A stretch of DNA of 64,000 nucleotides from assembly GCF_013410345.1 (NCBI RefSeq), contig NZ_JACCFJ010000001.1, forward strand, positions 4,754,501 to 4,818,500. The letters run 5' to 3'. This document shows positions 52,112-63,125 of this stretch, in pieces. Each line of letters opens with the position of its first letter. Positions within the stretch are counted from its first letter, which is position 1. A program made the translations under genes and the position numbers. This stretch comes from Saccharopolyspora hordei. GTDB taxonomy: Bacteria > Actinomycetota > Actinomycetes > Mycobacteriales > Pseudonocardiaceae. The notes below the pieces were generated by a model. It did no database searches. It saw only the letters and a list, made by a program, of their open reading frames with translations, and was not told the origin of the DNA.

Positions 52112-53227
52112 TCACCAGGCACCGTCCTCGGCGAGCACGATCCGGGCGTCCTCGGCGGCGTCCCGGGCGATGACGGCGAGGTCGGTGGGCGGCAGGCCGG
52201 TGTCGACGGCCTGCCGCAGCAGGGTGCCCAGGTGGTGGTCCGGCTGGGTCTGCTCGATCCGCTCCAGCGCGGCGTTGCACAACGCACCCTCGCCTCGCAC
52301 GTAGGCGGAGAACGCCAGCAGCGCGGCGACCTCCGGCAATTCCGCGGCGGGGGCGCGGCGGACCAGGGTGAGCCAGAGCTCCTCGGCCGCCCCGGCCGTC
52401 TCGCCCAGCGCGGTGCTCAGGGCGATGTCGCGCACGCGCGTGTCGGACACCGCCAGCAGCACCCGCAGCTGGTCGTCCTCGGTGAGCGCGGACCCGTTGG
52501 CCGCGCGCTGGACGGCGGCGAGCACCAGCTGCACGTCGCGCGCCACCCGGTGCGGGTCGTCGGTGTCCATCCGCTCCTCGGCCAGGACGTCGAGCTTGGC
52601 CGACCAGCGCGCGACGGCCTCGGGCGACTCCGGCGCCACCAGGGCGCGCAGCTCGTCGCGGCTGCCGAAGGTCACCGCCCCCGTCGCGGCCAGCGCGGCC
52701 GCGACGGGTGAGGACTTCGGGTCGGGGATCTCCCCGGAGCACTCGGGTTCGGAGTAGCACTGCCAGGGCGCGGCGGCCTGGATCTCCGGTGCCCACAGGG
52801 CGTGCACCAACACGATCCCGGCTCGCTCGAAGGAGTCGCGCAGCACGTCGATGAGGTCGGCGTGCGGCGGACCGGTGCCGGCCCCGTCCGCGTCGGGTCC
52901 GTTGAGCAGGGGGCGCCGACAGGCACCGGCGCAGTTGTCGTCACAGGCCTCCGCGTGCGGCTCGGTGCCGACCACGACGAGGACCACGCCTTCGACCCGT
53001 TGCCGACTGAGGGGCCCGGACAGCAGCCGCTCGCCGAACCCGCACAGCTTCATCGAGCAGGGCAGGTCCGTGCGCAGGGTGACGCCGAACTTCGGGGTGG
53101 ACGCGACGTCGTGGAGCGTGAGCACCACGAGCGAGTCGGTCGGGTGGAACCCGAGCATGTGCGGCACGGCGGCCAGCACGTCGGCGGGGTCGGTCAGCGA
53201 GACGGTGGTGTTGAGTCGCGTTGCCAT
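52112..53227 (-). CDS. DUF4192 protein
   Basis: The 371-aa protein starts MATRLNTTVSLTDPADVLAAVPHMLGF, of which DPADVLAAVPHMLGFHP is the DUF4192 hallmark, followed by DSLVVLTL. The family is restricted to actinobacteria; function unknown. A cysteine-containing insert (EACDDNCAGACRRP) at about 93-106 and CYSEPEC at about 157 could bind metal. It converges with galE, 38 bp apart. ATG 53227. Confidence 0.88.
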   Translation of the reverse strand: MATRLNTTVSLTDPADVLAAVPHMLGFHPTDSLVVLTLHDVASTPKFGVTLRTDLPCSMKLCGFGERLLSGPLSRQRVEGVVLVVVGTEPHAEACDDNCAGACRRPLLNGPDADGAGTGPPHADLIDVLRDSFERAGIVLVHALWAPEIQAAAPWQCYSEPECSGEIPDPKSSPVAAALAATGAVTFGSRDELRALVAPESPEAVARWSAKLDVLAEERMDTDDPHRVARDVQLVLAAVQRAANGSALTEDDQLRVLLAVSDTRVRDIALSTALGETAGAAEELWLTLVRRAPAAELPEVAALLAFSAYVRGEGALCNAALERIEQTQPDHHLGTLLRQAVDTGLPPTDLAVIARDAAEDARIVLAEDGAW

Positions 53228-53425
53228 GCCACCACCATCGGCACCGAGAGCCGCTGCCGGAAGGGCGTTTCCGCGATCTGTGGACTACCGGGGTCTGATG
53301 TGGATGGTCAACGCCGGCGACGAGCGGAAGTCCACTGTGGTGTGTCATCCGAGCCAGCGAATTCGATCACCCGTCGGGAGATCACGCTCCGCGCACCGCG
53401 CACCAACGTGAACCACTGTCCAAAA

Positions 53426-53457
53426 GGGGCGGCCGGAGTCGGAACCCCGGCCGCCCC
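53426..53457 (-). terminator. Intrinsic terminator after the CocE-type hydrolase gene
   Basis: GGGGCGGCCGG / CCGGCCGCCCC 11-bp stem with a 10-base loop. On the minus strand it is followed directly by TTTTGG, a classical tail. Confidence 0.8.
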
Positions 53458-53473
53458 GTGAGGCACTCGGCCG

Positions 53474-55255
53474 CTACCCGATCGACCCGACCACCGGCAA
53501 CGTGATCGAGGTCCGGGCCAGGTCCATCGACAGCCCCGTCCCCGGCTTCGGGCGCAGCGTGAAGTCGTGGTCGCTGGAGAGCACGACGACGCCGAGCCGG
53601 TGCCCGGGCGCGAACACGTAGTCGTCCGGCTGCATGGTCACCTGGACCCGGTACGTCGTGCCCGGCTCGATCGGCGAGGTCCGGTCGATCGCGTGCCGGT
53701 TCTGCGGATCGGTCCACCCCCGCGTCACCACGGACACCGCGCCGTCCGGCGCCTGGTCCACCAGCAGCGCGGTCACGTTGGCCGCCGGGCGGTCGAAGGC
53801 CAGCGCGAGCTCCGCGCGCACCGTTCCGCTGACCCGGACCTGCTCCGCCAGCGGTTCGGTGACGTAGGCCAGGCGGTTCGGCGAGCTCGGGGCCGCCGCC
53901 AGGTCCTCGGCCGTCCGGGTCGCGTCGTCCTGCAGCGATTCGACGACCCGGCCGGGCGTCCGCGCCGTGGTCAGGCCGCCCCGGTCGGCACCGCCGGGAG
54001 TCGGCCGCAGGACCACGTCCTCGGCCTCCGGTGCCGGCCACTCCGGTTCCTCGACCCAGCTGCCGTTCTCGCGCTGGACGGTGGCGCGCGGCTCGTCCTC
54101 GACCCCGTTCGGCACCTGGTACAGGTACCGGGTGAACCAGCGGTTCAGCTCACGCAGCCACTCCTGCTCGCGGAGCGTGATCAGGTCGGTGTGGCCCGAC
54201 TGGTGCCACCAGATCTTGTGCGGCACGCCGTTCTCGCGCAGCGCCTCGTACCACTGCGCGGCCTGCCTGGTCTTGACGTTCCAGTCGTTGAGGCCGTGCA
54301 CGGCCAGCACCGCCGCCCGCACCCGGTCCACGTCATCGAGGTAGTTGCGCTCGTCCCAGAACGGGCTGTAATCGCCGGTGACCCGGTCCTGCTCGGCGGT
54401 GAGCTGGTCGATCACCGCGCGGCACGGTTCGCGGTCCGCCCGGGTGTGCACGTACTTCGCCAGCACGTCGGCGTCCTCGCCCTGGTAACCGCCGGGCGCG
54501 ACCACGGCCCCGTCGCTGCGGTAGTAGTCGTACCAGTTGGAGATCGCCCCGATCGGCACGATCGCCTCCAGCCCCTCGACACCGGTGCTGGCCACCGCGT
54601 TGGGCAGGGTGCCGTTGTAGGACACGCCGATCATGCCGACCTTGCCCGTCGACCAGTCGGCCACCGCGGGAGCGCCGCCGGCGTCGTGACCCGGAGCTCG
54701 CGAGTTCAGCCAGTCGACGACCGCCTTCGCGCCGATCGTCTCGTTCTCCGCCCCGGTGGTCGGGCACCCGGTGGACTCCCCGGTGCCCAGGGATTCCGCG
54801 TACACCACGGCGTACCCCCGGGACAGCAGGTACTCCTCGTAGGCCCACTCGATGTCCACGGCCGCTGCCACGCGCTGGTCCCCCACCGTGGTGCGCAGCG
54901 ACCGGTGCCCCGGACGCTCGGGCACGTAGAGCTCGGTGTCGACGTTGTGGTTCGGCACGTCGTTGCCACCGGAGTAGTAGGGACTGGCCTGGTAGACGAC
55001 CGGAACCCGCAGGCCCTGCTCGGTCTCCGCCGGTCGCACCACCTGGACGTGCACCCGGTCGCGCTGCCCGTCGTGGTCGCTGTCGACCGGCGCGGTCACG
55101 AACAGGTCCTCGCGCACCGCCTGGGCCGGGTCGAACACCGGTTGCGCCTCGCCGTCCTCGAAGACCGGGCCCTGCGGCGGTTGCGCCGCCGCGGGCACTC
55201 CGCTCAGCGGCAGGACGCACACCGCAGCCAGCAGAACCGTTCGAAAGCGCCGCAT
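53474..55255 (-). CDS. Secreted CocE/NonD hydrolase (X-Pro dipeptidyl-peptidase type)
   Basis: The 593-aa protein has ATG 55255 with GGGAG upstream. A Sec signal peptide MRRFRTVLLAAVCVLPLSG ends near PAAAQ, so it is exported. The S15 catalytic domain has the nucleophile GVSYNGT (Ser212), Asp in HGLNDWNVK and His in HQSGHTD. A C-terminal galactose-binding-like jelly roll (PepX_C) follows from about residue 390. Likely cleaves X-Pro dipeptides or acts on esters/acyl amides outside the cell. The pair of Asp/Asn residues in DSDHDGQRDRV near the N-terminus looks like a Ca2+-binding loop. Confidence 0.9.
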   Translation of the reverse strand: MRRFRTVLLAAVCVLPLSGVPAAAQPPQGPVFEDGEAQPVFDPAQAVREDLFVTAPVDSDHDGQRDRVHVQVVRPAETEQGLRVPVVYQASPYYSGGNDVPNHNVDTELYVPERPGHRSLRTTVGDQRVAAAVDIEWAYEEYLLSRGYAVVYAESLGTGESTGCPTTGAENETIGAKAVVDWLNSRAPGHDAGGAPAVADWSTGKVGMIGVSYNGTLPNAVASTGVEGLEAIVPIGAISNWYDYYRSDGAVVAPGGYQGEDADVLAKYVHTRADREPCRAVIDQLTAEQDRVTGDYSPFWDERNYLDDVDRVRAAVLAVHGLNDWNVKTRQAAQWYEALRENGVPHKIWWHQSGHTDLITLREQEWLRELNRWFTRYLYQVPNGVEDEPRATVQRENGSWVEEPEWPAPEAEDVVLRPTPGGADRGGLTTARTPGRVVESLQDDATRTAEDLAAAPSSPNRLAYVTEPLAEQVRVSGTVRAELALAFDRPAANVTALLVDQAPDGAVSVVTRGWTDPQNRHAIDRTSPIEPGTTYRVQVTMQPDDYVFAPGHRLGVVVLSSDHDFTLRPKPGTGLSMDLARTSITLPVVGSIG

Positions 55256-55412
55256 GCAGGCTCCCGGGATGCCGAAGGGACCGGACAACAGCACTGTTCA
55301 TAGCGCAAAACCCCTGGGGTGGCACCTCTCCGGCACGTTTGCGCCACGACCGCCCGGTCATCACCCGGTAGAGTCGCGGGTGCAAGTCCGCTGCCAGCTG
55401 CGAGGAGTGCGC

Positions 55413-55712
55413 ATGTCCATCCCGCCCAGCCTGCTGACCTCGGCCGGTTTGATCGGCGGTTTCGCAGTCGCCCGCGCCACCAAGCACCGGCATTGGGGCG
55501 GAGTGGTCGCGGCCGGCGCGGGCCTGGCCGCGGCGGAGACCTGCCGCCGCCGGACCGGGTTGGGACCGGCCCTCGCGCTGGGCGTCACCTACGCGGCGGC
55601 GCTCACCGGCTCGCACCCGCTGGCCAAGAAGATCGGTGCGTGGCCGTCGGTCTTCTCCGTCACCGGCGCGACCGCTGTCGCCGCACAACTGCTGGCCAGG
55701 CCCCGCGGCTGA
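55413..55712 (+). CDS. Small hypothetical membrane protein
   Basis: The 99-aa protein has ATG 55413 with GAGGAG at 55402-55407, a strong ribosome site. About three hydrophobic segments (LLTSAGLIGGFAVA, GVVAAGAGLAAAE, ALALGVTYAAAL) separated by basic residues such as KHRHW and CRRRTG. No family recognised. Function unknown. It stands alone between the hydrolase gene and a decayed region. Confidence 0.72.
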   Translation: MSIPPSLLTSAGLIGGFAVARATKHRHWGGVVAAGAGLAAAETCRRRTGLGPALALGVTYAAALTGSHPLAKKIGAWPSVFSVTGATAVAAQLLARPRG

Positions 55713-55716
55713 GCCG

Positions 55717-56281
55717 TCACCGCTCGGCGAGGAACGCGTCGGAGGACACGCGGCCGACCACGTGGGCCGGGCCAGCTGACCGCCGCGGCGGAAACCGGCG
55801 ACGGCCTCCCGGCAGCACGAGCCGACGGCGTCCCGTCGCGGCCAGGTACGCGCGGGCCAGGTCGCCGTGACTGCGGATCTCCGGCCCCCGTCCAGCACGC
55901 GGCCCGCTGGAGCGCCGACCGCGTGCCCGACCTGGCGACGACGCGGAGCCCCGCCCGGCGAACCGCGTCGAGCAGGTCCTCCCGCGTGCGCAGGCCGAGG
56001 CGTTCGGCGAGGTCGGAGAGGACCAGCCCGCCCTCACCGCCCGGGTCCGGGTGGTCGGTCAACCCGTCCAGGAAGCCCAGCAGCACCCGGCCCGCATCGC
56101 CGACACCGCCTCCACCACGGTGGCCGCGCTCGAACCGCGTCGAGGCGGCCAGGCGCACCACGTCGCCGACGACCACCCCGTCGACGTGGGCGACTTCGTG
56201 TCCGCCGTGGCGGAGACCGCCGGAGGGGCCGCTCCCCGCCCGCGCGGAGACGAGCGAGTGGTAGCTGCGTCACGTGGGGGG
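55717..56281 (-). pseudogene. Frameshifted remnant of an SDR/NmrA-like NAD(P)-binding protein
   Basis: On the minus strand, short well-coded pieces follow each other in different frames: PAGRVLDGG, then EIRSHGDLARAYLAATG with RRRLVLP, then EAVAGFRRGGQLARP, then AHVVGRVSSDAFLAER and a stop at 55717. Joined, they read like the C-terminal third of an atypical SDR/NmrA-type oxidoreductase, broken by at least three frameshifts. The upstream part (one frame, about 56176-55860, containing LSDLAERLGLRTREDLLDAV) is also high in third-position GC but is not recognised. The N-terminal Rossmann loop is absent. Confidence 0.55.
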
Positions 56282-56455
56282 GCGGACGGGACTGCCCACC
56301 GACGTCCGCGAGAAGGGCGGCCGGGCAGGACGCTTTCCGCCTGATCAGCCGGGCGCGGGAAGGCTTCCTGCGTCCGTGACCAACGCCACGTCGGCGGTCC
56401 CTCTGCGCAGGTCGGCGCCACCCCCGGTGCTGTCCGCGAGCCCCCGGGAGGTCAT
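56282..56455. other. Non-coding stretch upstream of the aminotransferase
   Basis: No gene, repeat or RNA recognised. It separates the SDR remnant from the aminotransferase promoter. Confidence 0.4.
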
Positions 56456-56461
56456 TAGGGT
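56456..56461 (+). promoter_or_regulatory. -10 element of the aminotransferase promoter
   Basis: TAGGGT with start expected at 56468, exactly at an in-frame GTG. The mRNA would thus either be leaderless from 56468 or have a 36-nt leader to GTG 56504. Confidence 0.45.
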
Positions 56462-56503
56462 GTACGCGTGGCCTGTTCCACGGACGAAGGCGAAGGGACT
56501 CCG

Positions 56504-57784
56504 GTGAACGCTCCAGCATCGACCATCGAAGAGCTGACCGCCCAGCGCGATCGCGCCAGCCAGGAGCACGCGACCCTGGTCGCGCGCGGCCTGAAGCTGG
56601 ACCTCACCCGGGGCAAGCCCTCGCCGCGCCAGCTCGACCTCACCAACGACCTGGTGCAGGTCGACGGCCCGCTGACCTCCGCCGACGGCACCGACCTGCG
56701 CAACTACGGCGGGCTGCAGGGCCTGCGCGAGCTGCGTGAGATCTTCAGCGGTGAGCTGCAGGTGCCGGTCGAGCAACTGCTCGCCGCGGGCAACTCCAGC
56801 CTCGAGCTCATGCACGACGCCCTGGTCTTCGCGCAGCTCGGCACCGTCCCCGGCGGTGAGCGCCGCTGGGTCGACGAGCCCGAGGTCAAGTTCCTGTGCC
56901 CGGTCCCCGGCTACGACCGGCACTTCGCGTTGTGCGAGCGGTTCGGCATCACGATGGTCCAGGTCCCGATGACGCCGGACGGCCCGGACATGGACGTCGT
57001 CGAGCGCCTCGTCGCCGAGGACCCGGCGGTCAAGGGCATCTGGTGCGTGCCCAAGTACAGCAACCCGGACGGCACCGTCTACTCCGACGAGACCGTGCGC
57101 CGCCTGGCGGCCATGCGCACCGCGGCCCCGGACTTCCGCATCTTCTGGGACAACGCCTACGCGGTGCACCACCTCACCGACGAGCCCGCGGAGATCGCGG
57201 ACCTGCTCGCGCTGTGCGCCGAGCACGGCAACCCCGACCGGGCGTTCGTCTTCGGGTCCACCTCGAAGATCACCTTCGCCGGTGGCGGCGTCGCCTTCTT
57301 TGGCTCCTCCCCGGCCAACGTCGAGTGGTGGCTGAGCTGCACCTCCAAGCGCCACATCGGCCCGGACAAGATCAACCAGTTGCGGCACGTCCGGTTCCTG
57401 CGCGACGCCGACGGCCTGCGTGAGCACATGCGGCAGCACGCGGCGCTGATCCGCCCCAAGTTCGAGGCCGTCGACAAGATCCTCACCGAGGAGCTGGGCG
57501 GCACGGGCCTCGCCTCCTGGACCAAGCCGGCCGGTGGCTACTTCATCAGCCTGCGGGTCCTCGACGGCTGCGCCCGCGCGGTGGTGGCCAAGGCCAAGGA
57601 GGCGGGCATCGCCCTCACCCCGGCCGGTGCGACCCACCCCTACGGCGACGACCCCACCGACAGCGTGATCCGCATCGCGCCGACCTTCCCGGAGCAGGCC
57701 GAGCTGGAGGAGGCCATCAAGGGCTTGGCCACCTGCGTCCGCCTCGTCTGCACGGAGAAGCTCCTCGCCGACCGCCAGAACTGA
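56504..57784 (+). CDS. Class I PLP aminotransferase (actinobacterial aspartate aminotransferase, MocR-like subgroup)
   Basis: The 426-aa PLP enzyme has LDLTRGKPSPRQLDL, the N-terminal hallmark of the subgroup Ic aspartate aminotransferases. It also has FWDNAYAVHHL with the Asn/Tyr PLP contacts, the cofactor Lys255 in FGSTSKITFAGGG, and the substrate Arg in VIRIAPTFP. It transfers amino groups between aspartate and 2-oxoglutarate (inferred substrate). GTG 56504 follows AAGGGA; GTG 56468 would add 12 residues and coincides with the predicted transcript start. A strong terminator follows. Confidence 0.9.
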   Translation: MNAPASTIEELTAQRDRASQEHATLVARGLKLDLTRGKPSPRQLDLTNDLVQVDGPLTSADGTDLRNYGGLQGLRELREIFSGELQVPVEQLLAAGNSSLELMHDALVFAQLGTVPGGERRWVDEPEVKFLCPVPGYDRHFALCERFGITMVQVPMTPDGPDMDVVERLVAEDPAVKGIWCVPKYSNPDGTVYSDETVRRLAAMRTAAPDFRIFWDNAYAVHHLTDEPAEIADLLALCAEHGNPDRAFVFGSTSKITFAGGGVAFFGSSPANVEWWLSCTSKRHIGPDKINQLRHVRFLRDADGLREHMRQHAALIRPKFEAVDKILTEELGGTGLASWTKPAGGYFISLRVLDGCARAVVAKAKEAGIALTPAGATHPYGDDPTDSVIRIAPTFPEQAELEEAIKGLATCVRLVCTEKLLADRQN

Positions 57785-57789
57785 CCGCA

Positions 57790-57822
57790 CGGGGTGGGGA
57801 CGGCACCCGCGTCCCCACCCCG
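57790..57822 (+). terminator. Terminator after the aminotransferase gene
   Basis: CGGGGTGGGGACG / CGTCCCCACCCCG 13-bp perfect stem, 7-base loop, 6 bp past the stop. Confidence 0.8.
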
Positions 57823-58020
57823 CCCGGTGAGTGTCCACACAGGACAGCGATCAGCTGACTCGCCCACGGGGCGGAACGGCACTCGGCTCCCCCTCGGACC
57901 GGCGACCCCGCCCGGTCGCCGGCGGAACCGTCGCCACCTCGCCGAGGACGTCTCCACGCAGGGCGAGGGCGTCGAGTCCCCGGTCAGCGGGGCCGGTTCG
58001 CCGCGCTCACCACCGTTCGG

Positions 58021-58602
58021 TCACACCGGCACGTCGACCAGCTTGGCCGCGACCCAGTAGAAGACCTTCGGCTCACCCGCCCCCGACTCCGTGAGCCAGG
58101 CGGCAGCCCGGCGCGCGTCCTGCTCGTCCTGGACCAGGCCCCACTCGCCGGGACGGACGCCGGTCGCGTCGTAGACCTCGCGGACCAGGCCGCCGATGCA
58201 CGTCCAGGTGTGCCAGAGCCCGCACTCGTACCCGACGAGTTCGAACCCCAGCGGCTCGCCGTCGGCAGCCGGCTCGCGGCGGGCGAGCCGTTCCAGCAGA
58301 GTGCCCGCTGCAGCCTCCGACCCGCTGTCGGTGATGTCGGCCGTCACCTCCGGGACGTCGGGAACCGCGAACCCCACACCGAGCACGTGCGAGCCGGACC
58401 GTCCCGACTGGACGCGCGCCCGTTCGGCCGCTCCCGGACTGCCGAACCAGTCGTCCCACTCGTGCGGGTCCGTGTACAGCACGTCGACCACGCACCCGCT
58501 CATCGACACCAGCTCCCCCTCCGGCAAGCTGCTGTCCTGCCACTCCTCGCGCACGTACCGCGGCGCGACGCGGTACCCCGCCAAGACGTAGTCGGTGCTC
58601 AC
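58021..58602 (-). CDS. Hypothetical protein
   Basis: The 193-aa soluble protein starts at GTG 58602 (VSTDYVLAGYRVAPRYV). Aromatic- and Glu-rich segments include DPHEWDDWFG, LWHTWTCIGG and KVFYWVAAKLVDVPV. No signal peptide or membrane segment. Not a family I recognise. The WH/HTW pattern and length could suggest an immunity- or SMI1-like protein, but no toxin gene is adjacent and I do not assert this. Confidence 0.65.
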   Translation of the reverse strand: MSTDYVLAGYRVAPRYVREEWQDSSLPEGELVSMSGCVVDVLYTDPHEWDDWFGSPGAAERARVQSGRSGSHVLGVGFAVPDVPEVTADITDSGSEAAAGTLLERLARREPAADGEPLGFELVGYECGLWHTWTCIGGLVREVYDATGVRPGEWGLVQDEQDARRAAAWLTESGAGEPKVFYWVAAKLVDVPV

Positions 58603-58659
58603 GGGACCAGTGTCGCGGCCGCGGCAAGCGGGTTCCCGACGAACGACGTCCGGACGAGA

Positions 58660-58697
58660 AGGAAGGGGAGCCGACCAGACGGCCGACTCCCCTTCCT
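58660..58697 (-). terminator. Terminator after nrdJ
   Basis: AGGAAGGGGAG (58660-58670) pairs with CTCCCCTTCCT (58687-58697) around 16 bases, 39 bp beyond the nrdJ stop. Confidence 0.75.
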
Positions 58698-58736
58698 CAG
58701 GCACCGTCGCTCAGGTGCTCACCTCTCCGTCCCGGC

Positions 58737-61556
<2,820 letters not shown>

Positions 61557-61719
61557 GACCTGACCCTCTTCCTTGTCACTCGCTCGTCGTGCTTGGTCGG
61601 CCCCGTCCGGGCTCCCCGTCCGGTTCGGTCGTGCCTGTGACTCCAGCGACGCCCCTGGTCGGCGCGCTGGGTGGTGTTTCGCGTTCCCGGCACCGCGGCG
61701 AACCGCGCGCCGGCGAGAC

Positions 61720-62208
61720 TTACTCACGCTCGCTCTCCACCCCGTCCTGCGCGGCCGGCCGAGCGGCCCGCAGATCGGCGATCTCCTTCTCGAAGTCCTC
61801 CACCGAGGAGTACGCCCGGTACACGCTCGCGAAGCGCAGGTAGGCGACCTCGTCCAGCTCGCGCAGCGGACCGAGGATCGCCAGACCGACCTCGTGGCTG
61901 GGCAGCTCGGCCACGCCGAGCGACCGGACGGTCTCCTCCACCTTGTGCGCCAGCTGCTGCAGCGCGTCCTCCTCGACCGGGCGGCCCTGGCACGCGCGGC
62001 GCACCCCGCGCACCACCTTCTCCCGGCTGAAGGGCTCGGTGACGCCGGAGCGCTTGACCACCGACAGCACCAGCTCCTCGATCGTCGTGAAGCGCCGACC
62101 GCACGTCGAGCACGATCGCCTGCGCCGGATCGCCTGGCCTTCTTCGACCTCGCGCGAATCGACGACCCGGGAGTCCTCCCCGCGACAGAATGGGCACCGC
62201 ACCGGCAC
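61720..62208 (-). CDS. nrdR: Transcriptional repressor NrdR
   Basis: The 162-aa regulator has a four-Cys zinc ribbon (CPFC at 5-8, CSTC at 33-36) that contacts DNA and an ATP-cone domain (about 46-136: [20 protein letters not shown]). It senses ATP/dATP and represses RNR operons. GTG 62208 is preceded by AAGGGGGTGA. It is co-transcribed with nrdJ and has candidate NrdR boxes 95-130 bp upstream, so autoregulation is expected. An acidic tail ends the protein. Confidence 0.95.
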   Translation of the reverse strand: MPVRCPFCRGEDSRVVDSREVEEGQAIRRRRSCSTCGRRFTTIEELVLSVVKRSGVTEPFSREKVVRGVRRACQGRPVEEDALQQLAHKVEETVRSLGVAELPSHEVGLAILGPLRELDEVAYLRFASVYRAYSSVEDFEKEIADLRAARPAAQDGVESERE

Positions 62209-62300
62209 TCACCCCCTTCCCCCACGCCGTCGCCGCGTCCGCGGCAGCCGACGACGAACTCACGCTCCGTGGGCGCATGAACACCTGGGAAGCCCAACCT

Positions 62301-62337
62301 GTGGACTAAATACACGGGCGTAACTACTAGATGTTGT
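62301..62337 (-). promoter_or_regulatory. Two candidate NrdR boxes upstream of nrdR-nrdJ
   Basis: GTGGACTAAATACAC (62301-62315) and ACTACTAGATGTTGT (62323-62337) are AT-rich imperfect dyads with AC/GT-type ends like the NrdR box. Centres are 22 bp apart, two helical turns. They are the only AT-rich patch between nrdR and the LysM gene. Confidence 0.6.
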
Positions 62338-62464
62338 GGTCGACTCTAGACCGCGCCCGATCGCGACGCAAACTCGGGAGGGCCTTCGGAGCGTCGCCCG
62401 CGCCACCCCCGGACACCGCCTGGCGAAACCCCAGGTCGCCCGTCCCGAACCCCCGCCGGGGGGC

Positions 62465-62908
62465 TCAGTCGTCCACCGGGACGAGCAGGAGCCGACCGGG
62501 TTCCGCGGCCGCCGCGCCGGGCCCGTTGACCTCCACGATGCGGTCGACCACCGCCCGCGGATCGGCGCCCGGCACCACCCGCTCGGCGATCTCCCGCAGA
62601 GTGTCCCCCGCCCGGACCTCGACCAGCGCGGCACCTCCCGTCGTCGGCGCGTCGCGGACGCCGAAGAGCCCCACCAGCATGACGATGAGGAACGTGGAGA
62701 TCGCCACCGAGGTCAGCCACAGCCAGTCGCCGCTCCGGCGCCCGGCGTCGCCCGCCGCCGGCTGCGGCGCGCGCGGCACCACCCGGCCGACCGGCCACCG
62801 CTCCCGCCCCGGCCGGACCGCGCCGGCCGCCCTCCGGCCCGGCACCCGCGCGGCGGACCGCCGCTCGACCCGGCACGGCCGCCCCGCCGCATCGATGGAC
62901 GTGGTCAT
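62465..62908 (-). CDS. LysM-domain membrane protein (ChiZ/DivS-like SOS cell-division inhibitor)
   Basis: The 147-aa protein has an Arg-rich cytosolic N-terminus of about 60 residues, one membrane helix (LWLTSVAISTFLIVMLVGLFG, written here as ending near residue 82) and a C-terminal LysM domain (VRAGDTLREIAERV ... IVEVNG) outside the membrane. ATG 62908 with GGGAGG. Placement divergent from lexA with an SOS box (62937-62952) 29 bp upstream matches Rv2719c (ChiZ) and corynebacterial DivS, which block division during DNA damage. Function here is inferred from context and architecture. Confidence 0.88.
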   Translation of the reverse strand: MTTSIDAAGRPCRVERRSAARVPGRRAAGAVRPGRERWPVGRVVPRAPQPAAGDAGRRSGDWLWLTSVAISTFLIVMLVGLFGVRDAPTTGGAALVEVRAGDTLREIAERVVPGADPRAVVDRIVEVNGPGAAAAEPGRLLLVPVDD

Positions 62909-62936
62909 GCCGCCTCCCGCACCCCTGGGACCATGA

Positions 62937-62952
62937 TCGAATGCATGTTCGA
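62937..62952 (-). promoter_or_regulatory. SOS box (LexA site) of the LysM gene
   Basis: TCGAATGCATGTTCGA matches the actinobacterial TCGAAC-N4-GTTCGA consensus with one change. A second perfect palindrome GTTCGATCGAAC (62947-62958) overlaps its right half. Confidence 0.8.
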
Positions 62953-63017
62953 TCGAACCTGCGTGCGATTGTGTACCAAGAGACCCCCATAGGGCGATAC
63001 TTGGGGCGGAAATTAAC

Positions 63018-63058
63018 TCGAACAGGTGTTTGATCTCTGTGTTTGCGGCGTCTACTGT
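63018..63058 (+). promoter_or_regulatory. lexA promoter with overlapping SOS box
   Basis: SOS box TCGAACAGGTGTTTGA (63018-63033) overlaps the -35 TTGATC (63030-63035). A 17-bp spacer leads to -10 TACTGT (63053-63058). LexA binding would block its own promoter. The leader is about 60 nt to GTG 63126. Confidence 0.85.
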
Positions 63059-63125
63059 GGAAACCGGGCGGCCAGAACCGTCGCCCCGCGATCAGCACCG
63101 CAGTTCAGACGGACAGGAGGCAGCG

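Noticed and set aside
61557..61719. B12 riboswitch upstream of nrdJ
   Set aside because: Looked for the conserved B12-box and long structured leader. The 163 bp between nrdR and nrdJ is too short and lacks it.
61557..62315. N-terminal extension of nrdJ through nrdR to 62315
   Set aside because: The extension overlaps the complete nrdR gene in another frame and shows no RNR domain. ATG 61556 gives the normal class II length.
63030..63125. Upstream ATG start for LexA at 63030
   Set aside because: It lies in the SOS box and -35 region, upstream of the predicted transcript start.
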